Shown: one piece after another, positions 1-5,568 of the stretch | How positions within the stretch are numbered: position 1 is the first letter of the stretch | How the letters are laid out: each line of letters opens with the position of its first letter | Assembly (NCBI GenBank): GCA_027007615.1 | Contig: JALTFB010000047.1 | Coordinates: 1 to 7,233 of the forward strand | Length of the DNA stretch: 7,233 nt | Reading direction: 5' to 3' | From: Candidatus Shapirobacteria bacterium | Lineage (GTDB): Bacteria > Patescibacteriota > Microgenomatia > UBA12405 > UBA6130 | Notes under the pieces: generated by a model | Databases searched by the model: none | What the model saw: the letters and a program-made list of their open reading frames with translations, nothing else | What the model was told of the DNA's origin: nothing | Program-made: the position numbers and the translations under genes

Positions 1-196
1 TGTCTTTTTGTATTGCCTGCAGCCGGTCTTTGTCTTTTTCTTCCAAAAGCAGTTTTGCCCAACCCAAAAAAGCCGCCAACTCATCCAAGCTGCCAATAGC
101 CGCTAGCAAAAGGCTATCTTTGGCTACTTTAGCCCCTTTCAGGAGACTTTGGCCCCGATCTCCCCGACGGGTATATAAATTCGCCATTTGCGCCAT
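1..196 (-). CDS. pduO: PduO-type cob(I)alamin adenosyltransferase, N-terminal part, cut by window edge
   Basis: This enzyme family transfers the adenosyl group of ATP to cob(I)alamin in the cytoplasm, making coenzyme B12. The reading frame is open from 196 to the window edge, about 65 codons, so the C-terminal two thirds lie outside. Seen in the sequence: after a short lead comes LYTRRGDRGQSLLKG, matching the family's N-terminal ATP-binding signature (YTRTGDxGxTxLxGG), then GSLDELAAFLG, matching the conserved G-[ST]-x-D-E-L-N-x-x-x-G segment with Ala in place of the usual Asn. ATG at 196 and ATG at 187 are both in frame. A TGA lies directly upstream of the first, so the protein cannot start earlier. 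The 187 start gives the more typical family N-terminus. A GAAAGG lies 13 bases before the 196 start, which is a loose fit. The gene follows rpmB on the same strand. The family call is fairly safe, but activity cannot be judged from this part. Confidence 0.8.
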   Translation of the reverse strand, partial: MAQMANLYTRRGDRGQSLLKGAKVAKDSLLLAAIGSLDELAAFLGWAKLLLEEKDKDRLQAIQKD

Positions 197-383
197 TCAT
201 GCCGTTGAACCTTTCATTAGGCATTTCCTTCCCATAATGCCCCTTATAATATTCCTCGTAAGCTTCTACTGCATGCGAAGGAACCTCCCAACATACTCTC
301 ACTTCTCCACTTTTTGTTTTTTCACCCAGAGGCAAGTTTATCCTTCTTTTCCAATTTGACACCGGCCCACGCCCGGTTTTCAT
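129..383 (-). CDS. Doubtful 84-codon ORF overlapping the rpmB stop codon
   Basis: I do not recognise this protein. Its ATG (383-381) overlaps the rpmB TGA (382-380) in an ATGA arrangement, which often marks translational coupling. The predicted product has 84 residues, with a basic start and a middle part rich in Glu, Tyr and Gly (for example VPSHAVEAYEEYYKGHYG). It has no membrane segment, signal peptide or cysteine pair. Against it: there is no clear ribosome binding site, and its last 22 or so codons overlap the start of the adenosyltransferase gene in another frame. For it: it fills the 183-bp gap between rpmB and the adenosyltransferase gene, and no recognisable gene lies opposite. It may be a real small gene, a decayed one, or chance. 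Confidence 0.3.
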   Translation of the reverse strand: MKTGRGPVSNWKRRINLPLGEKTKSGEVRVCWEVPSHAVEAYEEYYKGHYGKEMPNERFNGMNGANGEFIYPSGRSGPKSPERG

Positions 384-802
384 TTTTTCTTCGCCGCCGC
401 CGGCCGGCTGGCTTTTTTAACGCTTGGCGTTTTTTCCACTTCTTTTTTCTCAACCCTCTTTTTGGCTTTAATGGGCGTTTTTTTAACCGCCGGTTTTCGG
501 GTGCGGATTAACTTTTTCTCTTTGGTTTTTTGCTTCATTTCCTTTTTGGTTTCCATCGTTTTCTGGGAATTCGCTGCCGGCCGGCCGGGTTTCGCTTTTC
601 TCATCGTTTTCAAACAGCGGGCGCAAAGAATCATAGTCATTTTCAATCCACCGACATAAAAAGTTGTTTTTTGTAAATTGGCGCCGAAACGGCGGCTTTT
701 CTTGGGAGCCCGCTTGGAAAATTTATGCGAGGCCACTCCCCGCCGGTGGCGGGAAACCCGGCCAATCCTACCTCGCTTGCCGCAAATTTGACATCTTGCC
801 AT
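380..802 (-). CDS. rpmB: 50S ribosomal protein L28 with a long Lys/Ala-rich C-terminal tail
   Basis: L28 is a structural protein of the large ribosomal subunit. Residues 1 to about 70 are the L28 domain: MARCQICGK with a CxxC pair (C4, C7), a basic region ending in RRFGANLQKTTFYVGG, and a second pair CARC (C60, C63) followed by LKTMRK. The four cysteines suggest the zinc-binding form of L28. Usual L28 is about 60-80 residues, whereas this product has 140. Residues 71-140 are a low-complexity tail of Lys, Ala, Pro, Thr and Glu ending in three lysines, probably disordered and RNA-binding (inferred). The start is well supported: AGAAAGG at 816-810 lies 7 bases before the ATG, and a sigma70-like promoter lies 35-40 bases upstream. 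It is divergent from the M50 protease gene. Confidence 0.93.
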   Translation of the reverse strand: MARCQICGKRGRIGRVSRHRRGVASHKFSKRAPKKSRRFGANLQKTTFYVGGLKMTMILCARCLKTMRKAKPGRPAANSQKTMETKKEMKQKTKEKKLIRTRKPAVKKTPIKAKKRVEKKEVEKTPSVKKASRPAAAKKK

Positions 803-809
803 TAGAAAA

Positions 810-816
810 CCTTTCT
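810..816 (-). promoter_or_regulatory. Ribosome binding site of rpmB
   Basis: AGAAAGG on the minus strand, 7 bases before the rpmB ATG at 802. It is one of only two convincing Shine-Dalgarno sequences in the window, the other being at rny, and it fixes the rpmB start. Confidence 0.65.
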
Positions 817-817
817 G

Positions 818-846
818 TTGCCTTTGTTAAAGATAGCCCGTATACT
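818..846 (+). promoter_or_regulatory. Predicted sigma70-type promoter of the M50 protease gene
   Basis: TTGCCT (818-823, two mismatches to TTGACA) and TATACT (841-846, one mismatch to TATAAT) are 17 bases apart. Transcription would begin near 853, about 22 bases before the ATG at 875. That argues against the upstream in-frame ATG at 818 being the start. The -10 box shares bases 844-846 with the rpmB -10 box on the other strand. Confidence 0.55.
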
Positions 847-872
847 ATACCAAAGGTTGAGCCTTTTGACAA
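844..872 (-). promoter_or_regulatory. Predicted sigma70-type promoter of rpmB
   Basis: On the minus strand TTGTCA (872-867, one mismatch to TTGACA) and TATAGT (849-844, one mismatch to TATAAT) are separated by exactly 17 bases. Transcription would start near 837, giving a leader of about 35 bases that contains the rpmB ribosome binding site. The -10 box overlaps that of the opposing M50 promoter by three bases. Confidence 0.65.
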
Positions 873-874
873 CG

Positions 875-1501
875 ATGATTATTTTTTGGCTAGCAGCTCT
901 GGTTATAGCCCTTTCCATCCATGAATACGCCCACGCCCGCTTGGCGGACGAACTGGGCGACCCCACGCCGCGGCTGGCCGGCCGGCTGACCCTCAACCCC
1001 CTGGCACATTTTGATTTTATCGGCACCTTGGCCTTATTCTTCATCCATTTCGGTTGGGGAAAACCGGTTCGCATCGACCCCTTCAATCTGCGCCATCCCC
1101 GCCGCGATGAAGCTTTGATTGCCCTGGCCGGGCCGGTTAGCAACCTGGTTACCGCCCTGGCGGCGGCCATTCTTTTCCGCCTCCTCAACGGCCTGGCCTT
1201 TTCTTTCTGGATTACCCCCACTGCCATGCTTCTGGAAGCAACCGTCATTTTAAATTTGAGCCTGGGGCTTTTTAACCTGATTCCCCTGCCACCTTTGGAT
1301 GGCAGCAAAATTCTTTTCGGCCTGCTCCCGGCCCCGCTGGCCGCCAATTTGGAAGAAAGCCTGCAGTACTACAGCCTTATTATCCTGCTGATTATTCTTT
1401 TTCTGCCTTTGCCCGGCGGCGGGACGATAGTTGATGTTTTATTGGGGCCCTTCCTTTCTTTTATCAGTTCGCTCTTGCTGGGCGTTCCGGCAATTATTTA
1501 G
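875..1501 (+). CDS. Site-2 protease-type M50 membrane metalloprotease
   Basis: The product belongs to the integral-membrane zinc metalloproteases of the site-2 protease (M50) family, which cut substrate proteins within the membrane. With the start at 875 it has 208 residues. Seen in order: a hydrophobic first helix carrying the zinc-binding HEYAH (HExxH, residues 16-20); GRLTLNPLAHFD (36-47), typical of short cytoplasmic M50-like proteins; AGPVSNL (85-91) at the start of another helix; FNLIPLPPLDGSKI (133-146), which holds the third metal ligand Asp142; and one or two further hydrophobic segments to the end. There is no PDZ domain, so it is the compact type. An in-frame ATG at 818 would add 19 residues but lies upstream of the predicted transcription start. 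No clear ribosome binding site was seen. The gene is convergent with frr, overlapping it by 4 bp. Catalytic residues look intact, and the substrate is unknown. Confidence 0.9.
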   Translation: MIIFWLAALVIALSIHEYAHARLADELGDPTPRLAGRLTLNPLAHFDFIGTLALFFIHFGWGKPVRIDPFNLRHPRRDEALIALAGPVSNLVTALAAAILFRLLNGLAFSFWITPTAMLLEATVILNLSLGLFNLIPLPPLDGSKILFGLLPAPLAANLEESLQYYSLIILLIILFLPLPGGGTIVDVLLGPFLSFISSLLLGVPAII

Positions 1502-1532
1502 TCGTTTGCTAAAATTTCTTTTTCTTTTTCCG
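1497..1532 (+). terminator. Weak hairpin with T-rich tail after the M50 gene
   Basis: TTTAG (1497-1501), a 7-base loop and CTAAA (1509-1513) form a 5-bp stem around the M50 stop codon. A T-rich stretch (1515-1532) follows on the plus strand. The stem is short and AT-rich, and the T-rich stretch is also the frr 3' coding end read backwards, so this may be chance. Confidence 0.25.
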
Positions 1533-2055
1533 CCGCCAGTTCATCAATTTTGGCAATAAACTCATCTGTCAATTTCTGCAATTCTTCTCCTTGTTTGTGG
1601 AAATCATCTTCGCCCAAAGCGCCGCGGCGCTTTTTATCTTGCAATTCATAACGGTATTCTCCCCGGATATCGCGGACGCGGACGCGGGCCGCTTCCGTCT
1701 TTTGGCCGAGAAGCCGGGCGTATTCTTGGCGCTGTTCCGTTGACAGCGGCGGCAAACTGAGCCTAATTAAATTATTATCCACCGCCACGTTAAAGCCGAG
1801 GTTTGCCTCCTGAAGGCCGTTTTTGATTTCACGGATGATGGAAGTGTCCCAGGGCTGAAAAACCAGCAATCTGGCTTCGGGCACGGTTATCGATCCCAAC
1901 TGCTTTAAGGCCATTTTCTGTTGGCCGTTGTAAACGGTTACCTCAATGTTTTCAATCAAGCCCGGATTGGCGCGGCCGGTGCGGATAGCGGCGATATCTT
2001 GGCGGAAAATTCCCAGCGCCGCCTCCATGCGCAACCGGATTGCCTCTTTATCCAT
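1498..2055 (-). CDS. frr: Ribosome recycling factor
   Basis: RRF splits post-termination ribosomes together with EF-G in the cytoplasm. The 185-residue length is exactly usual for the family. Seen in the sequence: the first helix with RTGRANP (25-31); the small beta domain from about 32 to 104, including ENIEVTVYNG, the segment SITVPEARLLVFQPWD, and DNNLIRLSLPPLSTEQR; then the long helices of domain I with VRVRDIRGEYRYEL (125-138), which carries the conserved arginine (R131) known to contact 23S rRNA. The chain ends in a charged helix, KIDELAAEKEKEILAND. No Shine-Dalgarno sequence precedes the ATG. An extended -10 element ends only 8 bases upstream, so the mRNA is probably leaderless. The stop codon overlaps the M50 stop in the opposite direction (TTAG). 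It lies downstream of pheT on the same strand with a 73-base gap. Confidence 0.97.
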   Translation of the reverse strand: MDKEAIRLRMEAALGIFRQDIAAIRTGRANPGLIENIEVTVYNGQQKMALKQLGSITVPEARLLVFQPWDTSIIREIKNGLQEANLGFNVAVDNNLIRLSLPPLSTEQRQEYARLLGQKTEAARVRVRDIRGEYRYELQDKKRRGALGEDDFHKQGEELQKLTDEFIAKIDELAAEKEKEILAND

Positions 2056-2063
2056 ATATCAAC

Positions 2064-2072
2064 ACTATAACA
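2064..2072 (-). promoter_or_regulatory. Extended -10 promoter of frr, probably giving a leaderless mRNA
   Basis: TGTTATAGT on the minus strand (2072-2064) is an extended -10 element (TGn plus TATAGT). No good -35 lies at 17 bases; TTGGCA at 2095-2090 is 20 bases away. Counting about 7 bases downstream puts the transcription start at roughly 2057, within two bases of the frr ATG at 2055. Confidence 0.5.
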
Positions 2073-2084
2073 TAAAAGCGCTCT

Positions 2085-2103
2085 GCCATTGCCAAAGCAT
2101 GGC
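2085..2103 (-). other. Small hairpin between pheT and frr, possible weak terminator
   Basis: On the minus strand GCCAT (2103-2099) pairs with ATGGC (2089-2085), with an inner GC/GC pairing and one bulged A around a 4-base loop. Only a short TTTT follows, a few bases later. It could attenuate pheT transcription or be chance. It overlaps the possible -35 region of the frr promoter. Confidence 0.25.
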
Positions 2104-2128
2104 CGCGAAAACTTCATTCCGCAAAGCT

Positions 2129-4417
2129 TCATTTCTTTAGCCAAAGGCGGACGGAATATTTCCCTTCATAAATTCCCAAGAGTTTCGCCTCCAACAAGCG
2201 GTTGCCAAATTCTTTTTCCAACCGCTTCCATAACTGTTGCCAATTTTCGGCCGGTCGGGTGACATCTTGCTTGACTAAGGCCTTTGTAAACGGCAGCCGA
2301 TAACGGGCTTGCGGCTCTGCCTGGGCTATCGTCAGATCAAAATCCAATTCAAACATTGCCAATGGCCGCTTAAGCTCAAAATCTACTGCCGCCAAAGGAT
2401 GGAGCAAACCTAGCTCTCCCAGGCGTTTTTGGTGGCTGTAAACGCCGGCTTTTTTAGCCGGCTGCCAACATCCCTCGGCTTTTTCCGGCTCAAAATGAAG
2501 TTCCGGCAGCCGAAGCCTCCGTAAAAGTGTTTCCAATTTCCCCTTCATCTCCAAAAACGCTTCCTTATCATCGTTTCCCGCCGGCAATAAAACCGCGGCT
2601 AAGGAATGCGGCTGGCGCGGCAAAGATTTCTTCTGCCGCCGATATTGAAAAACGCTGGCTAACTCAAAAAGCCCGAAAGATTCAAAATTAGGCTGGTTTA
2701 AAACAGCTTTTTCTATTAAGCGGGGCAGAAGCGAGTCTGCCAAAAAAGCCAGTTCCGGCGAAAGGGGATTGCTGAGAGGGATGAGCCGGCGGCCATCCAA
2801 CCGGCAGCGGCGGTAAAGCTCTTGGCCTACAAAAGCATAACTGTAAACCTCATCGAGTCCTAGACCTGCCAAAATTTCTTTCGCTTGGCGCCTTTTCCGT
2901 TGGTAATGACTGAAAGGCGCTGGGCTAATCGGCCGCTGGGGCAAGCGCGCCGGCAAGCGTTGATAGCCGTAAAGGCGGCCTATTTCTTCCGCCAAATCTT
3001 CGGGCGCCTGCAAATCAGGGCGGAAAGTAGGCACCGTAACCGAGAGCGCCTCTTTGCCCATCTTGACCTTAAGGCCTAAAGACCGCAAAATTTTCTCCAT
3101 CTGCCGGGCAGGAATCTGTCCTCCTAAAATTTTATTGATAAATTGCGGTGTGGTTTTAATTGCCCATTGTTTAACCGGATGGGGATAAACATCTAAGAGG
3201 GACGAGCTTATTTTTGCTTGGGGAAGCAGTTGGCGGATCAGGTCAACCGCCCGGGCCAGAGCAATAGGCGTCAAATTGGGATCAAGCCCTTTTTCAAAGC
3301 GCAAACTGGCCTCGCTGCGCAAGCCGAGCCGCCGCGCCGAACGGCGGATGGTAACCTTATTAAAAGTTGCCGCCTCAAGAATAATAGTCGTCGTCCGGTC
3401 GCTAATCTCGCTTTCCTCTCCGCCCATTATGCCGGCAATTGCCAGCGGCCCCCGGCGGCTGGCAATAACCAAAGCGTCCTGCAATTTACGCTCCTGGCCA
3501 TCCAAAGTTTTTAATTTCTCGCCCGGTTTGGAGCGGCGCACCACCAGCTCCCGGCCGGCAATCTTTTCAGCGTCAAAAGCGTGCATCGGCTGACCCAGCT
3601 CCATCATCACGTAATTGGTCACATCGACAATATTGTTAATCGGCCGCACTCCCACGTTTAGAAGCCGCTGCTGCAGCCAAAGGGGCGAGGGTTGAATTTT
3701 TACGCCTTCAATTCTTAAAACTGAATAACGCGGGCAAAGTTGTGGCGCCATTACCTTAATTTTCAAATCTTCCGGGTAAGATTTTCCCGCCGGTTTCCAG
3801 TTTGGCCGCCACCAGCGGGGCAAACGGAAAGCAAAATCCATGGCGGCGGCAATTTCCCGGGCCAAGCCCAACTGGCCAAAACCATCGGGCCGGTGGGTCA
3901 GAGCTTTATTTTCTATTTCCAAAATGCTGTCTTGAAGATCCGGCCATAATTCTAAGAGAGGCCTGCCCAAATGTTTTTCCCATTCCCGGGGTAAAATTAA
4001 AATGCCCTGGTGGTCCTCGCCATGGCCGAGCTCCAATGGCGACGCCAGCATGCCGGCTGATTCCTCGCCGCGAATCCGGCTGGAGCTAATCTCAGTTATT
4101 TCCCCCGCCGGCGTTTGCACCCGGCCGCCGGGCAAAACCAGGGGCACTATTTGGCCGGGCCTGATATTGGCGGCGCCGCAAACAATATTCCTCTCGCCTT
4201 TGCCGGTGGTTACCCGAGCAATTTGAAGATGGTCGGCGTGGGGATGGGCAGAAACGGCTATAATCTTGGCAACGACTACCTTATTGTCCAGCCATTGGCC
4301 TCGGTGGTGGATTGCCTCCACTTCAGCTAAAGTAAGCGACAATCTTTCGGCTACCGCGGCAGGCTCTAATTTTGCTTTGGGCAAGAAATCTTTAACCCAA
4401 GCGCAGGAAATTTTCAT
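2129..4417 (-). CDS. pheT: Phenylalanyl-tRNA synthetase beta subunit, shortened C-terminus
   Basis: PheT pairs with PheS as an alpha2beta2 enzyme that charges tRNA-Phe. The beta subunit contributes tRNA binding and editing. The 762 residues show the full domain order: EMAP-like tRNA-binding domain (about 43-155, VVVAKIIAVSAHPHADHLQI); B3/4 editing domain (about 215-390, with NNIVDVTNYVMMELGQPMHAFD at 261-282 and RFEKGLDP at 373-380); B5 domain (about 412-487, with DLAEEIGRLYGY); catalytic-like core (about 495-690, with PLSNPLSPELAFLADSLLPRL); and the start of the FDX-ACB anticodon-binding domain (about 705-762, LLEAKLLGIYEGKYSVRLWLKK). The chain stops after that strand. The usual further strand/helix part of some 30-40 residues is missing and not found in other frames. 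The start at 4417 fits the family N-terminus MKISCAWVKDFLP. There is no Shine-Dalgarno sequence. PheS is not adjacent, since recA lies divergently upstream. Confidence 0.97.
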   Translation of the reverse strand: MKISCAWVKDFLPKAKLEPAAVAERLSLTLAEVEAIHHRGQWLDNKVVVAKIIAVSAHPHADHLQIARVTTGKGERNIVCGAANIRPGQIVPLVLPGGRVQTPAGEITEISSSRIRGEESAGMLASPLELGHGEDHQGILILPREWEKHLGRPLLELWPDLQDSILEIENKALTHRPDGFGQLGLAREIAAAMDFAFRLPRWWRPNWKPAGKSYPEDLKIKVMAPQLCPRYSVLRIEGVKIQPSPLWLQQRLLNVGVRPINNIVDVTNYVMMELGQPMHAFDAEKIAGRELVVRRSKPGEKLKTLDGQERKLQDALVIASRRGPLAIAGIMGGEESEISDRTTTIILEAATFNKVTIRRSARRLGLRSEASLRFEKGLDPNLTPIALARAVDLIRQLLPQAKISSSLLDVYPHPVKQWAIKTTPQFINKILGGQIPARQMEKILRSLGLKVKMGKEALSVTVPTFRPDLQAPEDLAEEIGRLYGYQRLPARLPQRPISPAPFSHYQRKRRQAKEILAGLGLDEVYSYAFVGQELYRRCRLDGRRLIPLSNPLSPELAFLADSLLPRLIEKAVLNQPNFESFGLFELASVFQYRRQKKSLPRQPHSLAAVLLPAGNDDKEAFLEMKGKLETLLRRLRLPELHFEPEKAEGCWQPAKKAGVYSHQKRLGELGLLHPLAAVDFELKRPLAMFELDFDLTIAQAEPQARYRLPFTKALVKQDVTRPAENWQQLWKRLEKEFGNRLLEAKLLGIYEGKYSVRLWLKK

Positions 4418-4423
4418 ATTCTT

Positions 4424-4452
4424 ATTTTACTGTTTTTTTGCCGCCGCGCCAA
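4424..4452 (-). promoter_or_regulatory. Predicted promoter of pheT, probably leaderless
   Basis: TTGGCG (4452-4447, two mismatches to TTGACA) and TAAAAT (4429-4424, one mismatch to TATAAT) are 17 bases apart on the minus strand. The expected transcription start, about 7 bases on, coincides with the pheT ATG at 4417, so the transcript would have no leader. This agrees with the absence of a ribosome binding site. Confidence 0.55.
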
Positions 4453-4468
4453 TGGGCAAATCATAGAA

Positions 4469-4492
4469 ATGGCAAAATGCTGAAATTGCCAT
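4469..4492. promoter_or_regulatory. Perfect 7-bp inverted repeat, possible operator
   Basis: ATGGCAA (4469-4475) and TTGCCAT (4486-4492) are exact inverted copies separated by 10 bases, so their centres lie about 1.5 helix turns apart. It sits about 17 bases upstream of the pheT -35 box and about 68 bases upstream of recA, in the 142-bp divergent region. This geometry suits a dimeric DNA-binding protein, but none can be named. It does not match the GAACnnnnGTTC or CTGTn8ACAG types of LexA box. Confidence 0.35.
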
Positions 4493-4531
4493 AATTGCTT
4501 GTCTTTTCAAAATGCTTGTGGTAACAATAAG

Positions 4532-4537
4532 TATAGT
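4532..4537 (+). promoter_or_regulatory. Possible -10 box of recA
   Basis: TATAGT, one mismatch to TATAAT, lies 22 bases before the recA ATG. No acceptable -35 is found 16-18 bases upstream. The surrounding GTATAGTAT also occurs at the rpmB -10 box (850-842, minus strand). Alternatives are TGATAAAAA at 4545-4553, which would give a leaderless mRNA, or TTGTGG (4516-4521) with TAAGAT (4540-4545). Confidence 0.35.
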
Positions 4538-4559
4538 ATTAAGATGATAAAAAATTTAA

Positions 4560-5567
4560 ATGGCCGGCAATAACAAAGACCAAAAACAAAAAGCCATCAA
4601 AATGGCTATGGAGCAGATTGAAAAGCAATATGGCCGGGGCAGCATTATGCGCCTGGGCACTAAAACCGACCCCGCCAGCGTGGATGCCATCCCCACCGGA
4701 TCTTTGGCCCTTAATTTAGCTTTGGGGATCGGCGGCGTCCCCATGGGCCGGGTAACCGAAATCTTTGGCCCCGAAGCGTCGGGAAAAACAACCGTTTGCC
4801 TTCACCTCATTGCCGAAACGCAAAAAAGGGGCGGTACCGCTGCTTTCATTGACGCCGAGCATGCCCTTTATCCCGACCGAGCCAAAACCATCGGCGTGAA
4901 TCTGGATGACCTTATCATTTCCCAACCGGACACCGGCGAGCAAGCTCTGGAAATCGTGGAGACCCTCATCCGTTCCGGCGGCATCGACCTTATTGTCATC
5001 GATTCCGTGGCCGCCCTGGTGCCACGGGCCGAAATTGAGGGAGAAATGGGAGACTCCATGATGGGCGTCCAGGCCCGGCTCATGTCGCAAGCTCTGCGCA
5101 AATTAACCGGCGCCATTTCCAAAACCAATACGGCGGTGGTGTTTACAAACCAGATTCGGAAAAAGATCGGCGTTTTCTTTGGCCGGACGGAAACTACCCC
5201 CGGCGGCCTGGCTTTAAAATTTTATTCCTCTGTGCGCATTGATTTGCGCAAAACCGGCAATATCAAAAGTTCCGGGGGCGATGTCATCGGCTCTACTCAC
5301 CGCGCCCGGGTAGTAAAAAACAAAGTCGCTCCGCCTTTCCGGGAAGCGGAGTTTGAAATCATGAACACCGAGGGCATTCCCTTTGAGGGCGGCATCATCG
5401 ACCTGGGAATTAAGTATGAATTGCTAAGCAAAGCCGGCGCTTTCATCAGCTTTGGCAAGCAAAGTTTGGGCCGCGGCCGGGAAGCAACCAAAAAATGGCT
5501 GCGGGAACATCCCAAAACAGCCAAAGAAATTGAGAAAGCCATCCGCCAAAAAGCCATTGCCGAATAA
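4560..5567 (+). CDS. recA: Recombinase RecA
   Basis: RecA is the ATP-dependent strand-exchange protein of homologous recombination and, where LexA exists, the co-protease of the SOS response. The 335 residues cover the whole core. Seen in order: N-terminal helix with [14 protein letters not shown]; Walker A GPEASGKT (70-77); catalytic Glu100 in [10 protein letters not shown]; Walker B LIVID (144-148); DNA-binding loop 1 around [14 protein letters not shown] (160-173); Gln198 in TNQIR; loop 2 with [16 protein letters not shown] (207-222); [10 protein letters not shown] (251-260); and the C-terminal domain with AGAF and [15 protein letters not shown]. The chain ends at KAIAE, so the acidic tail of E. 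coli RecA is absent, as in many bacteria. There is no intein. No Shine-Dalgarno sequence lies before the ATG, which is preceded by an A-rich stretch. recX follows after one base. Confidence 0.98.
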   Translation: MAGNNKDQKQKAIKMAMEQIEKQYGRGSIMRLGTKTDPASVDAIPTGSLALNLALGIGGVPMGRVTEIFGPEASGKTTVCLHLIAETQKRGGTAAFIDAEHALYPDRAKTIGVNLDDLIISQPDTGEQALEIVETLIRSGGIDLIVIDSVAALVPRAEIEGEMGDSMMGVQARLMSQALRKLTGAISKTNTAVVFTNQIRKKIGVFFGRTETTPGGLALKFYSSVRIDLRKTGNIKSSGGDVIGSTHRARVVKNKVAPPFREAEFEIMNTEGIPFEGGIIDLGIKYELLSKAGAFISFGKQSLGRGREATKKWLREHPKTAKEIEKAIRQKAIAE

Positions 5568-5568
5568 C

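Noticed and set aside
361..392. Plus-strand hairpin ACCGG/CCGGT followed by T-rich sequence, resembling a terminator
   Set aside because: No plus-strand gene ends here. The T-rich stretch is the lysine-rich rpmB tail and stop region read backwards, and on the minus strand no T run follows the stem.
818..874. Earlier ATG start for the M50 protease
   Set aside because: It lies within the predicted promoter, before the expected transcription start. ATG 875 gives the typical start with a first helix carrying HEYAH.
960..990. Clusters of CCGG/GGCC palindromes (also near 400 and 580-592) as possible repeats or recognition sites
   Set aside because: They sit in Ala/Gly/Arg/Pro codons (GCC, GGC, CGG, CCG) and are explained by codon use in GC-rich genes.
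802..1347. Long minus-strand ORF (181 codons) opposite the M50 gene
   Set aside because: Arg/Lys/Ser-rich translation with no recognisable motif. The plus strand carries intact HExxH, NPLAHFD and LDG motifs, so this is an antisense shadow in GC-rich coding sequence.
2040..2131. Frameshift as the cause of the short PheT C-terminus
   Set aside because: Both other minus-strand frames downstream of the stop were read and neither encodes the missing FDX-ACB segment.
3276..3593. Plus-strand ORFs opposite pheT (also at 2885-3079, 3218-3514, 3802-4089 and 4115-4330)
   Set aside because: All lie inside conserved pheT domains and have shadow-type composition with no supporting start signals.
4418..4559. 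SOS (LexA) box upstream of recA
   Set aside because: Neither GAACnnnnGTTC nor CTGTn8ACAG types are present. The inverted repeat at 4469-4492 has a different sequence and spacing.
4716..5090. Minus-strand ORFs opposite recA (also at 4868-5128 and 5297-5557)
   Set aside because: They are fully covered by the conserved recA frame, and their translations resemble no protein family.
5452..5568. Upstream in-frame ATG that would add 39 residues to RecX
   Set aside because: The extra part overlaps the recA coding end and does not resemble the RecX N-terminus. The ATG at 5569, one base after the recA stop, fits the family and coupling.
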